61,265 nt of DNA from an uncultured bacterium. GTDB lineage: Bacteria; Gemmatimonadota; Gemmatimonadetes; Longimicrobiales; RSA9. Each line of letters opens with the position of its first letter. Position 1 is the stretch's first letter. Positions 44,891 to 53,306 of this stretch are shown in pieces. The position numbers were made by a program, and so were the translations under genes. The stretch lies in the NCBI GenBank assembly GCA_937889645.1, contig CALBZE010000047.1:1-61265 (forward strand), given 5' to 3'. The notes under the pieces are model-generated. The model was not told the origin of the DNA. It did no database searches and worked only from the letters and a program-made list of their open reading frames with translations.

Positions 44891-45637
44891 ATGCGGTACC
44901 GCCTCGCCCTGGCCCTCGCCCTGACCGCCGTCGCCGCGACGACGTCCGCCCACGCCCAGCGCCCGAGAATCGGCTTCGGGATCGGCGGCGGCACCATTCT
45001 CGGTTCGCGGCTCCTCGAGGAGGACTTCACCGGGCAGCTCGACGGCCTCGACGTCTCGGCGCGCCGGGAAATCAACCTCGAGGACGTCGCCGTCCTGAGC
45101 GCGAACGCTGAGTGGTACGTCGTCCCCAACGTCGCGGTGCGGCTCCACGGGGCCTGGGGCGCGGGTCGCCTCGAGGTCGTCACGGACGCGGCGTTCGACG
45201 GAGATGAGATCGAGGCCGCGTTCGAGAGCGATTTCGGCGACGTTCGGGTTTCCGCGTACGACGCCGCGGTCAGCATCTGGCCATGGGCTCCCGGGACGAC
45301 CGGCTTCGCCCCCTTCGTGACGCTCGGGATCGGCCGGTTCACCTACGACTTCGACGCCGCGACCGGGGACGGCCCGTTCCGCGCGGAAGGGCGCCGTCGC
45401 GAGCGTGCGTGGATCCTGGGGTTCGGCGCCGACCTCCACGTCTGGCGCTCCGTCACGCTTCGCGTGGAGGCGATGGATCACATCGTCGATTCGCCGTTCG
45501 ACGCGTCGGATTTCGACGCGGGGGGCGCCCCGATCGGCGCGCGGGCGCTGGATGGTTCGGTGAACAACGTGCGCCTCACGATCGGCGCCCACGTGTACTT
45601 CCCATTCCATACGCAGGCGAGCCCGGACGGGCCGTGA
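44891..45637 (+). CDS. Outer membrane beta-barrel domain protein
   Basis: The 248-residue protein has a signal peptide ending AHA-QR (residue 22). Alternating amphipathic strands follow, with IGFGIGGGTILG at the start and LTIGAHVYFPF at the end, typical of small eight-stranded OmpA/OmpW-like barrels. No peptidoglycan-binding domain is present. It stands alone between two terminator or promoter regions; the exact ligand or role is unknown. A clear promoter was not found in the 165 bp upstream. Confidence 0.7.
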   Translation: MRYRLALALALTAVAATTSAHAQRPRIGFGIGGGTILGSRLLEEDFTGQLDGLDVSARREINLEDVAVLSANAEWYVVPNVAVRLHGAWGAGRLEVVTDAAFDGDEIEAAFESDFGDVRVSAYDAAVSIWPWAPGTTGFAPFVTLGIGRFTYDFDAATGDGPFRAEGRRRERAWILGFGADLHVWRSVTLRVEAMDHIVDSPFDASDFDAGGAPIGARALDGSVNNVRLTIGAHVYFPFHTQASPDGP

Positions 45638-45713
45638 GCGCGGAGTGCGGCGGACCGGGGCCGAGGCCGGTGGGGGCGGCCGCGGCTCGACCGGCCGCCG
45701 CCGTCGCAGGGGT

Positions 45714-45742
45714 TTCGCGACCGGGCCAGGACGCTTTATCTT
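45714..45742 (+). promoter_or_regulatory. Weak promoter candidate upstream of the hypothetical gene and apt
   Basis: TTCGCG (45714-45719), a 17-nt spacer and TATCTT (45737-45742). The -10 fits the TAnnTT form, but the -35 matches poorly. It would give a leader of about 37 nt before ATG 45787. Confidence 0.4.
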
Positions 45743-45786
45743 CGTCCATGGTCAACCCACTGGACCCTCGTCCTCAGGAGCAACGA

Positions 45787-46293
45787 ATGGCAGGCGACGC
45801 ACACGGTGGGCGCCCGGCTGCACCCGGCTCCATCCTCCCTCCCGTCTTCACGCGCTGGTCCGACGCGCCGGCTGAGCAGGCGCCTGTCCGGGGCCAGGGC
45901 GGCAACGCGACGCCCGCGCCGGGAACCGTGCCGCCGTTCCTCGATCCTGCGGCTGGGCCGGCGAGCGCGCCGGCGCCGGCGGCGTCGGGGCCGGCGGCGG
46001 ACGAAGGCGACGTATTCCCGATCGAGGCGTTCATCATCCCGGAAGACGCCGACCGGCTGCCATACGGCGTCGATTCTGTCCCCGCGCCCCAGGCGAAGCC
46101 GCTGGCGAAGAAGCTGATGCAGCCGCTGCCGCAGGACCGTGCGGCGCTCCTGGCCGACCGCCTCGAGGCGATCGCCCGCCGGCTCCGGAGCGATGGCGCG
46201 GCCGCGCTCGACCAGGACCTCCAGTCCCCGAACCGATTCGACGCACTCCTCGCCGGCGTCCTGGCCGGGTACCTGGCGGCCGGCGATGACTGA
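45787..46293 (+). CDS. Hypothetical protein, Pro/Ala-rich N-terminus
   Basis: This 168-residue protein was not recognised. The first 85 residues are low-complexity Pro/Ala/Gly. A short conserved-looking segment FPIEAFIIPEDADRLPYG lies near 92. The last third is helical (LLADRLEAIARRLRSDG and FDALLAGVLAGYLAAGDD). No signal peptide or membrane span is seen. The ATG has AGGAG seven bases upstream. The 3' end overlaps apt by 8 bp, so it is probably a real, co-translated gene; an ATG at 45750 would extend it by 12 residues. Confidence 0.65.
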   Translation: MAGDAHGGRPAAPGSILPPVFTRWSDAPAEQAPVRGQGGNATPAPGTVPPFLDPAAGPASAPAPAASGPAADEGDVFPIEAFIIPEDADRLPYGVDSVPAPQAKPLAKKLMQPLPQDRAALLADRLEAIARRLRSDGAAALDQDLQSPNRFDALLAGVLAGYLAAGDD

Positions 46294-46828
46294 CGCGACG
46301 ACGCTCGACCTCGCGGAGCGCCTGCGGCGCACGATCCGTGACATCCCGGACTTTCCGAAGCCGGGGATCCTCTTCAAGGACATCACGCCGGTCCTCTCCG
46401 AGCCGTCGCTCTACACCGCCGTGGTCGACCACCTCGCCGCGGCCCACGCCGACGTGGGGATCGACCGCGTCGTCGGGATCGAAGCCCGCGGCTTCCTCTT
46501 CGCCGCGCCGCTCGCCGTGCGCCTCGGCGCCGGGTTCGTCCCGGTCCGCAAGCCCGGGAAGCTGCCACACCGGACGGTGCGCGTCGATTACGCGCTCGAG
46601 TATGGGTCCGACGCCCTCGAGGCGCACGAGGACGCCATCCGCCCCGGCGAGCGGGTGCTCCTCGTCGACGATCTCCTCGCGACGGGCGGCACGGCCGCCG
46701 CGGCGGCGCAGCTCGTCGAGCGGCTGGGTGGGCAGGTCGTCGGAGCGGCGTTCGTGGTCGAGCTCGGGTTCCTGGACGGTCGCGCGCGGCTGGGCGCGCT
46801 TCCGGTTCGGACGATCGTGACGTTCTGA
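46286..46828 (+). CDS. apt: Adenine phosphoribosyltransferase
   Basis: Apt salvages adenine with PRPP to make AMP. The 180-residue product has IPDFPKPGILFKDITPVL near residues 18-35, GIEARGFLFAAPLA near 65-78 and the PRPP-binding VLLVDDLLATGGTAAAA near 125. The arginine-rich flexible loop region PVRKPGKLPH is also present. The length agrees with the 170-180 residues of the family. It overlaps the upstream hypothetical gene by 8 bp and converges with the minus-strand operon. Confidence 0.96.
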   Translation: MTDATTLDLAERLRRTIRDIPDFPKPGILFKDITPVLSEPSLYTAVVDHLAAAHADVGIDRVVGIEARGFLFAAPLAVRLGAGFVPVRKPGKLPHRTVRVDYALEYGSDALEAHEDAIRPGERVLLVDDLLATGGTAAAAAQLVERLGGQVVGAAFVVELGFLDGRARLGALPVRTIVTF

Positions 46829-46836
46829 TCCCCGTC

Positions 46837-46854
46837 GGCCCGCGACCGCGGGCC
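46837..46854. terminator. Shared hairpin between convergent genes
   Basis: GGCCCGC (46837-46843) pairs with GCGGGCC (46848-46854) around GACC, in the 52-bp gap between apt (plus) and the FAD/Fe-S gene (minus). The symmetry suits a bidirectional terminator; a T-run is lacking. Confidence 0.5.
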
Positions 46855-46880
46855 TGGGCGCAACTGCGGACCCGTCGTCC

Positions 46881-49800
46881 TCATCTCCTGCTCCTCATGG
46901 CCAAGTAGCCGCCCAACGAAGCGCTCGCGGCGAGCACGGCGGCGAGACCGACGGCTGCGCGCACCGAAGTCGCAGCCGTGAGTTCTCTCGGTGCGACTTG
47001 CCCGTGCTGGAGCTCGGGGCGAAGCCCGGGCCGGATGTGGCGCCGATGCAGCGCGAGCTGGAGGACCTCCGCCAGGTGGAGCGCCCGCCGGTCGGTGCCG
47101 TGCGCGATCTGCTCCCGGCAACTGAAGCCGTCGCTGATGATCAACGTATCGTCGCTGGCCGCGCGAACCGCCGGGAATAGCACCCGTTCGCCCGCGGCCA
47201 TGGAAACGTCGTACTTCTCGCCCTTTTCGAAGCCGAAAGAGCCTGCGAGCCCGCAGCAGCCCGAGTCGAGGACGTGGCAATCGAGGCCCATGCGGCCCAG
47301 GATCTCCTCGTCGGCGCGGAAGCCGAGGACGGCCTTGTGGTGGCAGTGGCCGTGGACGACGGCTTTGCCCTCCAGCCGAGGCGGTGAGTAGCCGCTTGCG
47401 TGCCGCACCAGGAACTCGGCAAGGGTGTGGGTCTGCCGGGCGAGGCGGATGGCGTCGGGGTCGTCCGGGAAGAGGTTCGTCAATTCGTCGCGGAAGACGG
47501 AGACGCAGCTCGGCTCGAGCCCGACGAGGGGTGTTCCGGCTTCGATCTCGGGGCGCAACTTGGCGATGACCTCGCGGAGGCGGTGCTTCGCCTGCTCCAG
47601 GAAGCCGAAGTCGTACAGCGGCCGCCCGCAGCAGAGGAACGGCTCGGGTACGATGACGTCGAAGCCGGCGTCCTCGAGGACCTCGGCCCCCGCGGCGAGG
47701 GTCCGGGGGAAGAAGTGGTCGTTGAAGGTGTCGGGCCAGAGGAGCACCCGGGGCGCGCCCGTCGGGCGGCGCGACCCGCGCCTCCGCCGCCACCACGCCT
47801 TGAACGTCTGCCGTGCGAACCGGGGGATCGGGCGTTCGGGTGTCATCCCCGCCGCCCATCGGGCGACGCCGCGCAGTCCGGGCGTCTGGGTGAGGAGGTT
47901 CGCGAGGCCCGGCGCCTTCGCGGCGGCGCGCGCCCAGTGCATGATCAGGCCGAAGGCGTAGGCGCTGCGCGGCCGCACGCGGCCCTCGTAGTAGTGCGAG
48001 AAGAACTCGGCCTTGTAGGTGGCGACGTCCACGCTCACGGGGCACTCGTCTTTGCACCCCTTGCAGGCCAGGCACAGGTCCAGCGACTCCTTGACCTCTT
48101 CGCTCCGCCATCCTTCCCTGATCGTCTCGCCCTGGAGCATCTCGAAGAGGAGGTGCGCGCGGCCGCGCGTGGTGTGCTTCTCCTCCTTCAAGACCATGTA
48201 GCTCGGGCACATGGTGCCGCCTCCGAGGCGGCGGCATTCGCCGACGCCGACACAGCGGAGCGTAGCGCGGGCGAAGCTCCCATCGTCGTGCGGGAAGCGG
48301 AAGTGCGTCCGGGGCGTGGCCGGGCGGTAGTCGGCGCCGAGGCGGAGATTCTTGTCCCGGGGGTAGGCGTCGATGAGCTTGCCGGGGTTCATCCTCCCGT
48401 CGGGGTCCCAGATCGCCTTGAACTCGCGGAACGCCTGCATGAGCTCGTCGCCGAACATGATGGGAAGGAGGTCGCCGCGGGACTGGCCGTCGCCGTGCTC
48501 GCCGGAGAGGGAGCCGCCGTAGCGGGTGACGATCTCGGCTGCCTCGCGGGTGAACTCCCGGTACTTGTCGATTCCGGCGGCGCTCTCGAGGTCGAAATCG
48601 ATACGCGTGTGGACGCACCCCTGCCCGAAGTGGCCGTATAGGGCGCCGCGGTAGCCGAACCGCTGGAGGAGGCGGCGGAAATCGCGGAGGTAGCTGCCCA
48701 GGTGCTCGACGGGGACGGCCGAGTCCTCCCACCCCTCCCACGTGACCGGCTCGCCCGGCACGAACGCGGTGGCGCCGAGCCCGGACTCCCGTACGACCCA
48801 GAGCTTGTGCTGCTCGGCGGGGTCGTCGACGATCCTCATGGCGGGCGGGTTCGACGTGCTCTCGAGCGCCGCCCTGGCCGCGGCGGCGCGGGCGTACGCC
48901 TCCTCCGGCGTCTCGCCGCCGAACTCGGCCATGAGCCAACCGGCGCCCTGGGGGAGGAGGGCGATGTCCGCGGCGTGCAGCCCTTTCTTCTTCAAATAGA
49001 GGACGAGGAGGTCGTCGATCCCCTCGAGGGCGATCGGGCGGAACTCGCGCAGCTCGGGGATGTGGTCGGCCGCTTCGTAGACGCTGGAGTAGCCGAGGAC
49101 GAGGAGCACGCGCGCCCGGGGGCTGGGGACGAGGGCGAGCGTGGCGTCGAGGATCGTGACGCACGTCCCCTCCGAACCGACGAGCGCGCGGGCGACGTGG
49201 AATCCGTTCTCGGGGAGGAGCGCGGGGAGGTTGTACCCGGAAACGGCGCGAAGCAGGCGCGGGAATCGCTCGCGGATCCGGTCGGCGTAGCGGTCGCGGA
49301 GGCGCACCAATGCCGCGTAGATCTCGGCGCGTCGGCCCCCCTCGGCGAGAATTCTCTGGAGCTCGTCCGGCGGCGTCTCCCCGACGCGCATGCGGAGCCC
49401 GTCGGGCGTGAGGATCTCGAGCGCCTCGACGTTGTCGGAGGTCAGGGCGCCCGGCCCGTAGAACTCGGCCAGCATCGAGTGGGACCCGCACGAGTTGTTG
49501 CCGATCATCCCGCCGATGGTGCAGCGGTTGTGCGTCGCGGGGTCGGGGCCGAAGGTGAGGCCGTGGGGCTCCGCTGCGTCGCGCAGCTCGTCGAGGATGG
49601 TGCCCGCGAGGACCCTGGCCCGGCGCCGAACCGGGTCGATCTCGAGGACGCCGCGGAGGTATTTGCTGAAATCGAGGACGAGCGCGACGTTCGTGCATTG
49701 CCCGGCCAGGCTGGTCCCGCCGCCGCGCGGGAGGATCGGGACGCGGTGCTCCCGGGCGATCGCGACGGCGCGGACGACGTCGTCGACGTCGCGGGGGAGG

Positions 49801-49988
49801 ACGACGCCGATCGGGATCTGGCGATAATTCGAGGCGTCCGTCGCCCAGAGCGCCCGGTCGCCGTCATCGAAGCGAACCTCGCCCGAGAGGGCCGCGCGGA
49901 GGTCGGCCTCGAGGGCCTTCACGTCCACGGGCTCGGTCGGGACGAGCCGGGTGCGAGGGCGGGGAAGGGTGTGCAACTCGGTCGCCAT
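46881..49988 (-). CDS. FAD-linked oxidase/Fe-S oxidoreductase fusion (YdiJ-like)
   Basis: This 1035-residue fused dehydrogenase has an N-terminal FAD-binding PCMH domain (about 40-280), with LPRGGGTSLAGQC near 87 and TIGGMIGNNSCGSHS near 160. An FAD-oxidase C-terminal domain ends with GEHGDGQSRG near 500. A 4Fe-4S module has CVGVGECRRLGGGTMC near 577 and CLACKGCKDECP near 645. Two CCG domains follow (PFLCCGRP near 785, HGHCHHKA near 896, DSGCCGLAGS near 925). The layout matches E. coli YdiJ, a D-2-hydroxyglutarate dehydrogenase, and D-lactate dehydrogenases of the GlcD-GlpC type. The last 25 residues form a hydrophobic span, so it may be tail-anchored. It is the last gene of the operon, 5 nt after its neighbour. 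Confidence 0.88.
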   Translation of the reverse strand: MATELHTLPRPRTRLVPTEPVDVKALEADLRAALSGEVRFDDGDRALWATDASNYRQIPIGVVLPRDVDDVVRAVAIAREHRVPILPRGGGTSLAGQCTNVALVLDFSKYLRGVLEIDPVRRRARVLAGTILDELRDAAEPHGLTFGPDPATHNRCTIGGMIGNNSCGSHSMLAEFYGPGALTSDNVEALEILTPDGLRMRVGETPPDELQRILAEGGRRAEIYAALVRLRDRYADRIRERFPRLLRAVSGYNLPALLPENGFHVARALVGSEGTCVTILDATLALVPSPRARVLLVLGYSSVYEAADHIPELREFRPIALEGIDDLLVLYLKKKGLHAADIALLPQGAGWLMAEFGGETPEEAYARAAAARAALESTSNPPAMRIVDDPAEQHKLWVVRESGLGATAFVPGEPVTWEGWEDSAVPVEHLGSYLRDFRRLLQRFGYRGALYGHFGQGCVHTRIDFDLESAAGIDKYREFTREAAEIVTRYGGSLSGEHGDGQSRGDLLPIMFGDELMQAFREFKAIWDPDGRMNPGKLIDAYPRDKNLRLGADYRPATPRTHFRFPHDDGSFARATLRCVGVGECRRLGGGTMCPSYMVLKEEKHTTRGRAHLLFEMLQGETIREGWRSEEVKESLDLCLACKGCKDECPVSVDVATYKAEFFSHYYEGRVRPRSAYAFGLIMHWARAAAKAPGLANLLTQTPGLRGVARWAAGMTPERPIPRFARQTFKAWWRRRRGSRRPTGAPRVLLWPDTFNDHFFPRTLAAGAEVLEDAGFDVIVPEPFLCCGRPLYDFGFLEQAKHRLREVIAKLRPEIEAGTPLVGLEPSCVSVFRDELTNLFPDDPDAIRLARQTHTLAEFLVRHASGYSPPRLEGKAVVHGHCHHKAVLGFRADEEILGRMGLDCHVLDSGCCGLAGSFGFEKGEKYDVSMAAGERVLFPAVRAASDDTLIISDGFSCREQIAHGTDRRALHLAEVLQLALHRRHIRPGLRPELQHGQVAPRELTAATSVRAAVGLAAVLAASASLGGYLAMRSRR

Positions 49989-49993
49989 CTTCT

Positions 49994-51106
49994 TCACCTC
50001 ACGCGATATCGTTCCGCATCGGCGCGCCGGAATTCGAGGCCGAGCCCGGGGCGGGCGAGGTCCGGGTAGAGCACCCCGCGCCGGGGTTCGACGACGCCGT
50101 CGAAAAGCATGCGTTCGATGCGGACGTGGTCGTGGAAGTACTCGAGGTGCCGGAGCGTGGGCGCGGCGGCGCATGGGTGCAGGTGCAGCGCCGGCGCGGT
50201 ATGGGCCGAGAGCGGGGTGTGGTGCGCCCAGCAGAGCGCGGCCGCCTGCATGAACCCGGTGATCCCGAGGCAGCGCGTGGCGTCGGCCTGGAGCACGTCG
50301 ACCGCGCCGGCCTCGAGAAGGCGGCGGAACGCGAAGGCATCGTAGCCGTATTCGCCCGCCGCGATCTCCATCCCCGGCGGCGCGACCTCCCGGATGAGAC
50401 GGAGTCCGTCGAGGTCGTCCGAGGAGACGGGCTCTTCGAACCAGGTCACGCCCTGGTCGGCGAAGTCATGGGCGAAGGCGACTGCCTGCTTGCGGTGGTA
50501 GGCGCCGTTCGCGTCGACGAAGAGCTCGGCATCGGGCCCGATCGCCTCCCGGGCGCGGCGCACGCGGGCGACGTCGGCATCGGGATCGCGGCCGACCTTC
50601 ATCTTGACGCGGTCGATCCCCGCCTCGACCCAGGCGCCGAGCTGTGCGGCGAGCCGCTCGTCGTCGTACGACGTGAACCCGCCGCTGCCGTAGACGGGGA
50701 CGCCGTCGCGCACGCGGCCGAGGAGGTCGCACAGCGGGAGGCCGAGGAGGCGGGCCTTGAGGTCCCACAAGGCGACGTCCACGGCGGAGATCGCCGCGGA
50801 CGCGAGCCCCGGGCGGCCGAGGTTCCGCACCCGGCTGAGCATGGCAGCCCAGGCCGCGGGGACCGCGAGCGCGTCGCCGCCGTGGACGGCCGGCGCCAGC
50901 GTCTCGAGGATCAGCGGGACGGCGGCGGCGTGGGCGTAGGTGTAGCCGATCCCGGTCGCGCCGCCGGCCGAGGCCAGGACGAGCACCAGGGTGGTGGCCT
51001 CCCAACGGAACGTGCCGTCGGATTCCGGCCCGTCCGTCGGTACGGTGTAGGCGGCGGCCTCGATCCGCTCGATCGGCGGGCCGTTGCCCGTCAGGTCCGC
51101 GTCCAC
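49994..51106 (-). CDS. Mandelate racemase/muconate lactonizing family enzyme (enolase superfamily)
   Basis: The 370-residue enzyme has the N-terminal capping domain (residues 1-130) and a TIM barrel. The catalytic KxK is in DRVKMKVGRD near residue 172. Metal ligands are in LFVDANGAY near 200, FEEPVSSDDL near 229 and AAGEYGYD near 253, and the last-strand histidine is in PLSAHTAPALHLH near 303. This is the mandelate racemase subgroup, which includes aldonate and sugar-acid dehydratases. With a glucose-dehydrogenase-like gene in the same operon, an aldonate dehydratase role is likely, though the substrate is not proven. The GTG start lies 2 nt after the ThDP gene. Confidence 0.86.
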   Translation of the reverse strand: MDADLTGNGPPIERIEAAAYTVPTDGPESDGTFRWEATTLVLVLASAGGATGIGYTYAHAAAVPLILETLAPAVHGGDALAVPAAWAAMLSRVRNLGRPGLASAAISAVDVALWDLKARLLGLPLCDLLGRVRDGVPVYGSGGFTSYDDERLAAQLGAWVEAGIDRVKMKVGRDPDADVARVRRAREAIGPDAELFVDANGAYHRKQAVAFAHDFADQGVTWFEEPVSSDDLDGLRLIREVAPPGMEIAAGEYGYDAFAFRRLLEAGAVDVLQADATRCLGITGFMQAAALCWAHHTPLSAHTAPALHLHPCAAAPTLRHLEYFHDHVRIERMLFDGVVEPRRGVLYPDLARPGLGLEFRRADAERYRVR

Positions 51107-51108
51107 CG

Positions 51109-52908
51109 CTAGTGCGCGCCGCCCTTGCCCGGCATTACGGTGTCGACCACTTGCTTGGCGGTCTGTTTGAGGAACCGCCACGTCCGGGGATCGCCCTTCA
51201 CCATCGAGATCGTGTAGTTCCTCGCCTGCTCGAGGGTGATGTGCGGCGGCAGCGGCGGCACCTCGGGGTCGGTGTACGCGTCCACGACGACGGGCCGATC
51301 CATGGAGAGCGCCTCCTCCCAGCCGGGGACGATGTCCTCGGGCCGCTCCATGACGATCCCGCCCAGCCCGATGCTCTGCGCGTAGTGCGCATAGGAGAAG
51401 GCCGGTACGTCCTGCGACGCCTCGAACTTCGGATCGCCCTCCATGACCCGCTGCTCCCACGTGACCTGGTTCAGGTCCTGGTTGTTGAGGACGAGGAAGA
51501 CAAGGCGGGGATCCTCCCACTCGCGCCAGTACTTCGCGACGGTGATCAGCTCGTTGATCCCGTTCATCTGCATGGTCCCGTCGCCTACGCAGGCCACGAC
51601 CGGGCGGTCCGGGTGCGCGAACTTCGCCGCGATCGCGTAGGGGACGGCGGGGCCCATGCTGGCCAGGTTTCCCGACAGCGACGCCATCATCCCGGAGCGG
51701 ACCTTGAGGTCGCGCGCCCACCAGTTGGCCGCCGAGCCGGAGTCGCACGTCAGGATGCAACGGTCGGGGAGGCGCGGCGAAAGCTCCCAGAAGACGCGCT
51801 GTGGGTTGATCGGCTCCGCATCGCTCATGGCGCGCCGCTCGAGGACCGTCCACCATTCCCGGACCCACTCCTCGATCTTCGCCCTCCATTTCCGGTCCGT
51901 CTTGCGCTCCAGGAGAGGAAGCAGCGCCCGGAGCGTCTCCTTGCTGTCGCCGCAGAGGGCGACCTCCATCGGGTAGCGAAGGCTCAGGTTGCGCGGCCGG
52001 ATGTCGATCTGGACGCCGCGGGCCTGCCCCTCCTTCGGGAGGAATTCCGAGTAGGGGAAGCTCGTCCCGATCATGAAGAGGGTGTCGCAGTTCTGCATCA
52101 TCTCCCAGCTCGGCCGGGTGCCGAGGAGACCGATCGAACCGGTCACGAAGGGGAGGTCGTCCGGGACGACCGCCTTGCCGAGGAGCGCCTTGGCGACGCC
52201 CGCGCCCAGGATCTCGGCCGCCTCGACGACCTCGTCGGCGGCGTGCAGCGCGCCGGCGCCGACGAGGATCGCGACCTTCTCCCCGGCGTTCAGGACCTCG
52301 GCCGCGTATTCCAGGTCCTCCTCCCGCGGGAGCACGCGCGGCGCCGACCAGCCGATCCCGCTGAAGGTGGCGCCGTGCACGCGTGGCGGGCTCTCGACCG
52401 CGTCCATCTCCTGGACGTCGTTGGGGAAGATGAGGCAGGTGACGACCTGCTCGGCCCGGGCGATGCGCACCGCACGGTCGACGAGGTGACGGGCCTGTTC
52501 CGGCGTCACGCATGCCTCCACGAAGTGGCACGCGACGTCCTTGAACAGCGTCTTCAGGTCGACCTCCTGCTGGTAGCTGGCCCCCAGCCCGATCGTCGCC
52601 TGCTGGCCGACGATGGCGACGACGCCGCGGTGGTCCATCGCGGCGTCGTACAGGCCATTGAGGAGGTGGATCGCGCCGGGCCCGGAGGTGGCCATGCACA
52701 CGCCGATGTCGCCCGAGAACTTGGAGTGCGCGCACGCCATGAAGGCGGCCATCTCCTCGTGCCTCACCTGGATGAAGCGGATCCGGTCCTCGTGGCGCCG
52801 GAGCGCGCCCATGAAGCCGTTGATGCCGTCGCCCGGATAGCCGTAGATCCGATCGATCCCCCAATCGGCGAGGCGGTTGATGACGAAGTCGCTGACGGTG
52901 TGCGCCAT
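51109..52908 (-). CDS. Thiamine diphosphate-dependent enzyme, pyruvate oxidase-like
   Basis: This 599-residue enzyme has the three-domain POX/AHAS fold. The catalytic glutamate is in VRHEEMAAF near residue 50. The central domain has VAILVGAGALHAADEV near 216. The ThDP motif GDGTMQMNGINELITVAKY starts near 442 and ends with NNQDLNQ about 30 residues on. It resembles pyruvate dehydrogenase (quinone) PoxB and related pyruvate oxidases, which turn pyruvate into acetate or acetyl phosphate. Membership among acetolactate synthases is less likely from the motif context. ATG 52908 follows GGGAGG. It lies between the ASRT gene and the enolase-superfamily gene. Confidence 0.86.
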   Translation of the reverse strand: MAHTVSDFVINRLADWGIDRIYGYPGDGINGFMGALRRHEDRIRFIQVRHEEMAAFMACAHSKFSGDIGVCMATSGPGAIHLLNGLYDAAMDHRGVVAIVGQQATIGLGASYQQEVDLKTLFKDVACHFVEACVTPEQARHLVDRAVRIARAEQVVTCLIFPNDVQEMDAVESPPRVHGATFSGIGWSAPRVLPREEDLEYAAEVLNAGEKVAILVGAGALHAADEVVEAAEILGAGVAKALLGKAVVPDDLPFVTGSIGLLGTRPSWEMMQNCDTLFMIGTSFPYSEFLPKEGQARGVQIDIRPRNLSLRYPMEVALCGDSKETLRALLPLLERKTDRKWRAKIEEWVREWWTVLERRAMSDAEPINPQRVFWELSPRLPDRCILTCDSGSAANWWARDLKVRSGMMASLSGNLASMGPAVPYAIAAKFAHPDRPVVACVGDGTMQMNGINELITVAKYWREWEDPRLVFLVLNNQDLNQVTWEQRVMEGDPKFEASQDVPAFSYAHYAQSIGLGGIVMERPEDIVPGWEEALSMDRPVVVDAYTDPEVPPLPPHITLEQARNYTISMVKGDPRTWRFLKQTAKQVVDTVMPGKGGAH

Positions 52909-52925
52909 GGGCGGGTCCTCCCCTG

Positions 52926-53306
52926 TCACTCCTCGCCCGCGAAGGCGATGGTGCTGATGAGTGCGTTCTCGGCCTGTCGCGAATCCAGCCGCGTGTGCTG
53001 GACTACGATCGGCACGTCCGACTCGATCAGGCTCGCATAGTCGGTGCCTCTCGGGATCGGCTCGGGGTCGTCGAGCGCATTGAACCGCACGTGGAGGGTC
53101 CGGCGCGCCGGAACGGTCAGGCGATACGGGCCGACCGGCTCCCTGTCGCTGAAGTAGACGGTAATCCGGACGTGTGCATCCTGGTCCCCGGTGTTGAGGA
53201 AGCACACTGCATCGTGGCTCTCGAGCTCCGGTTTGGCCCCTCGGCTCCACGCGGGGATGTAGCCATCGGCGATCGCCCAGCGTCTGCGTCCGATCGGGGC
53301 GGTCAC
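52926..53306 (-). CDS. Sensory rhodopsin transducer (ASRT) family protein
   Basis: The 126-residue protein closely resembles the Anabaena sensory rhodopsin transducer. It carries RRWAIADGYIPAWS near the start, SHDAVCFLNTGDQDAHV, then SDREPVGPYRLTVPARRT. HVRFNALDDPEPIPRGTDYA and VQHTRLDSRQAENAL end the recognisable part. The family is a small soluble beta-sandwich; many members occur in genomes without rhodopsin, and comparative work has proposed that they bind sugars or related small molecules. The GTG at 53306 overlaps the upstream stop (GTGA), has GAGGT six bases before it, and gives the family length of about 125; ATG 53324 would add 6 residues. No rhodopsin gene is in the window. Confidence 0.93.
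   Translation of the reverse strand: MTAPIGRRRWAIADGYIPAWSRGAKPELESHDAVCFLNTGDQDAHVRITVYFSDREPVGPYRLTVPARRTLHVRFNALDDPEPIPRGTDYASLIESDVPIVVQHTRLDSRQAENALISTIAFAGEE

Noticed and set aside
48702..50069. Long plus-strand open frames across 47.4-53 kb
   Set aside because: They are shadows of the minus-strand operon; their translations are Arg/Gly/Asp-rich without any family motif.
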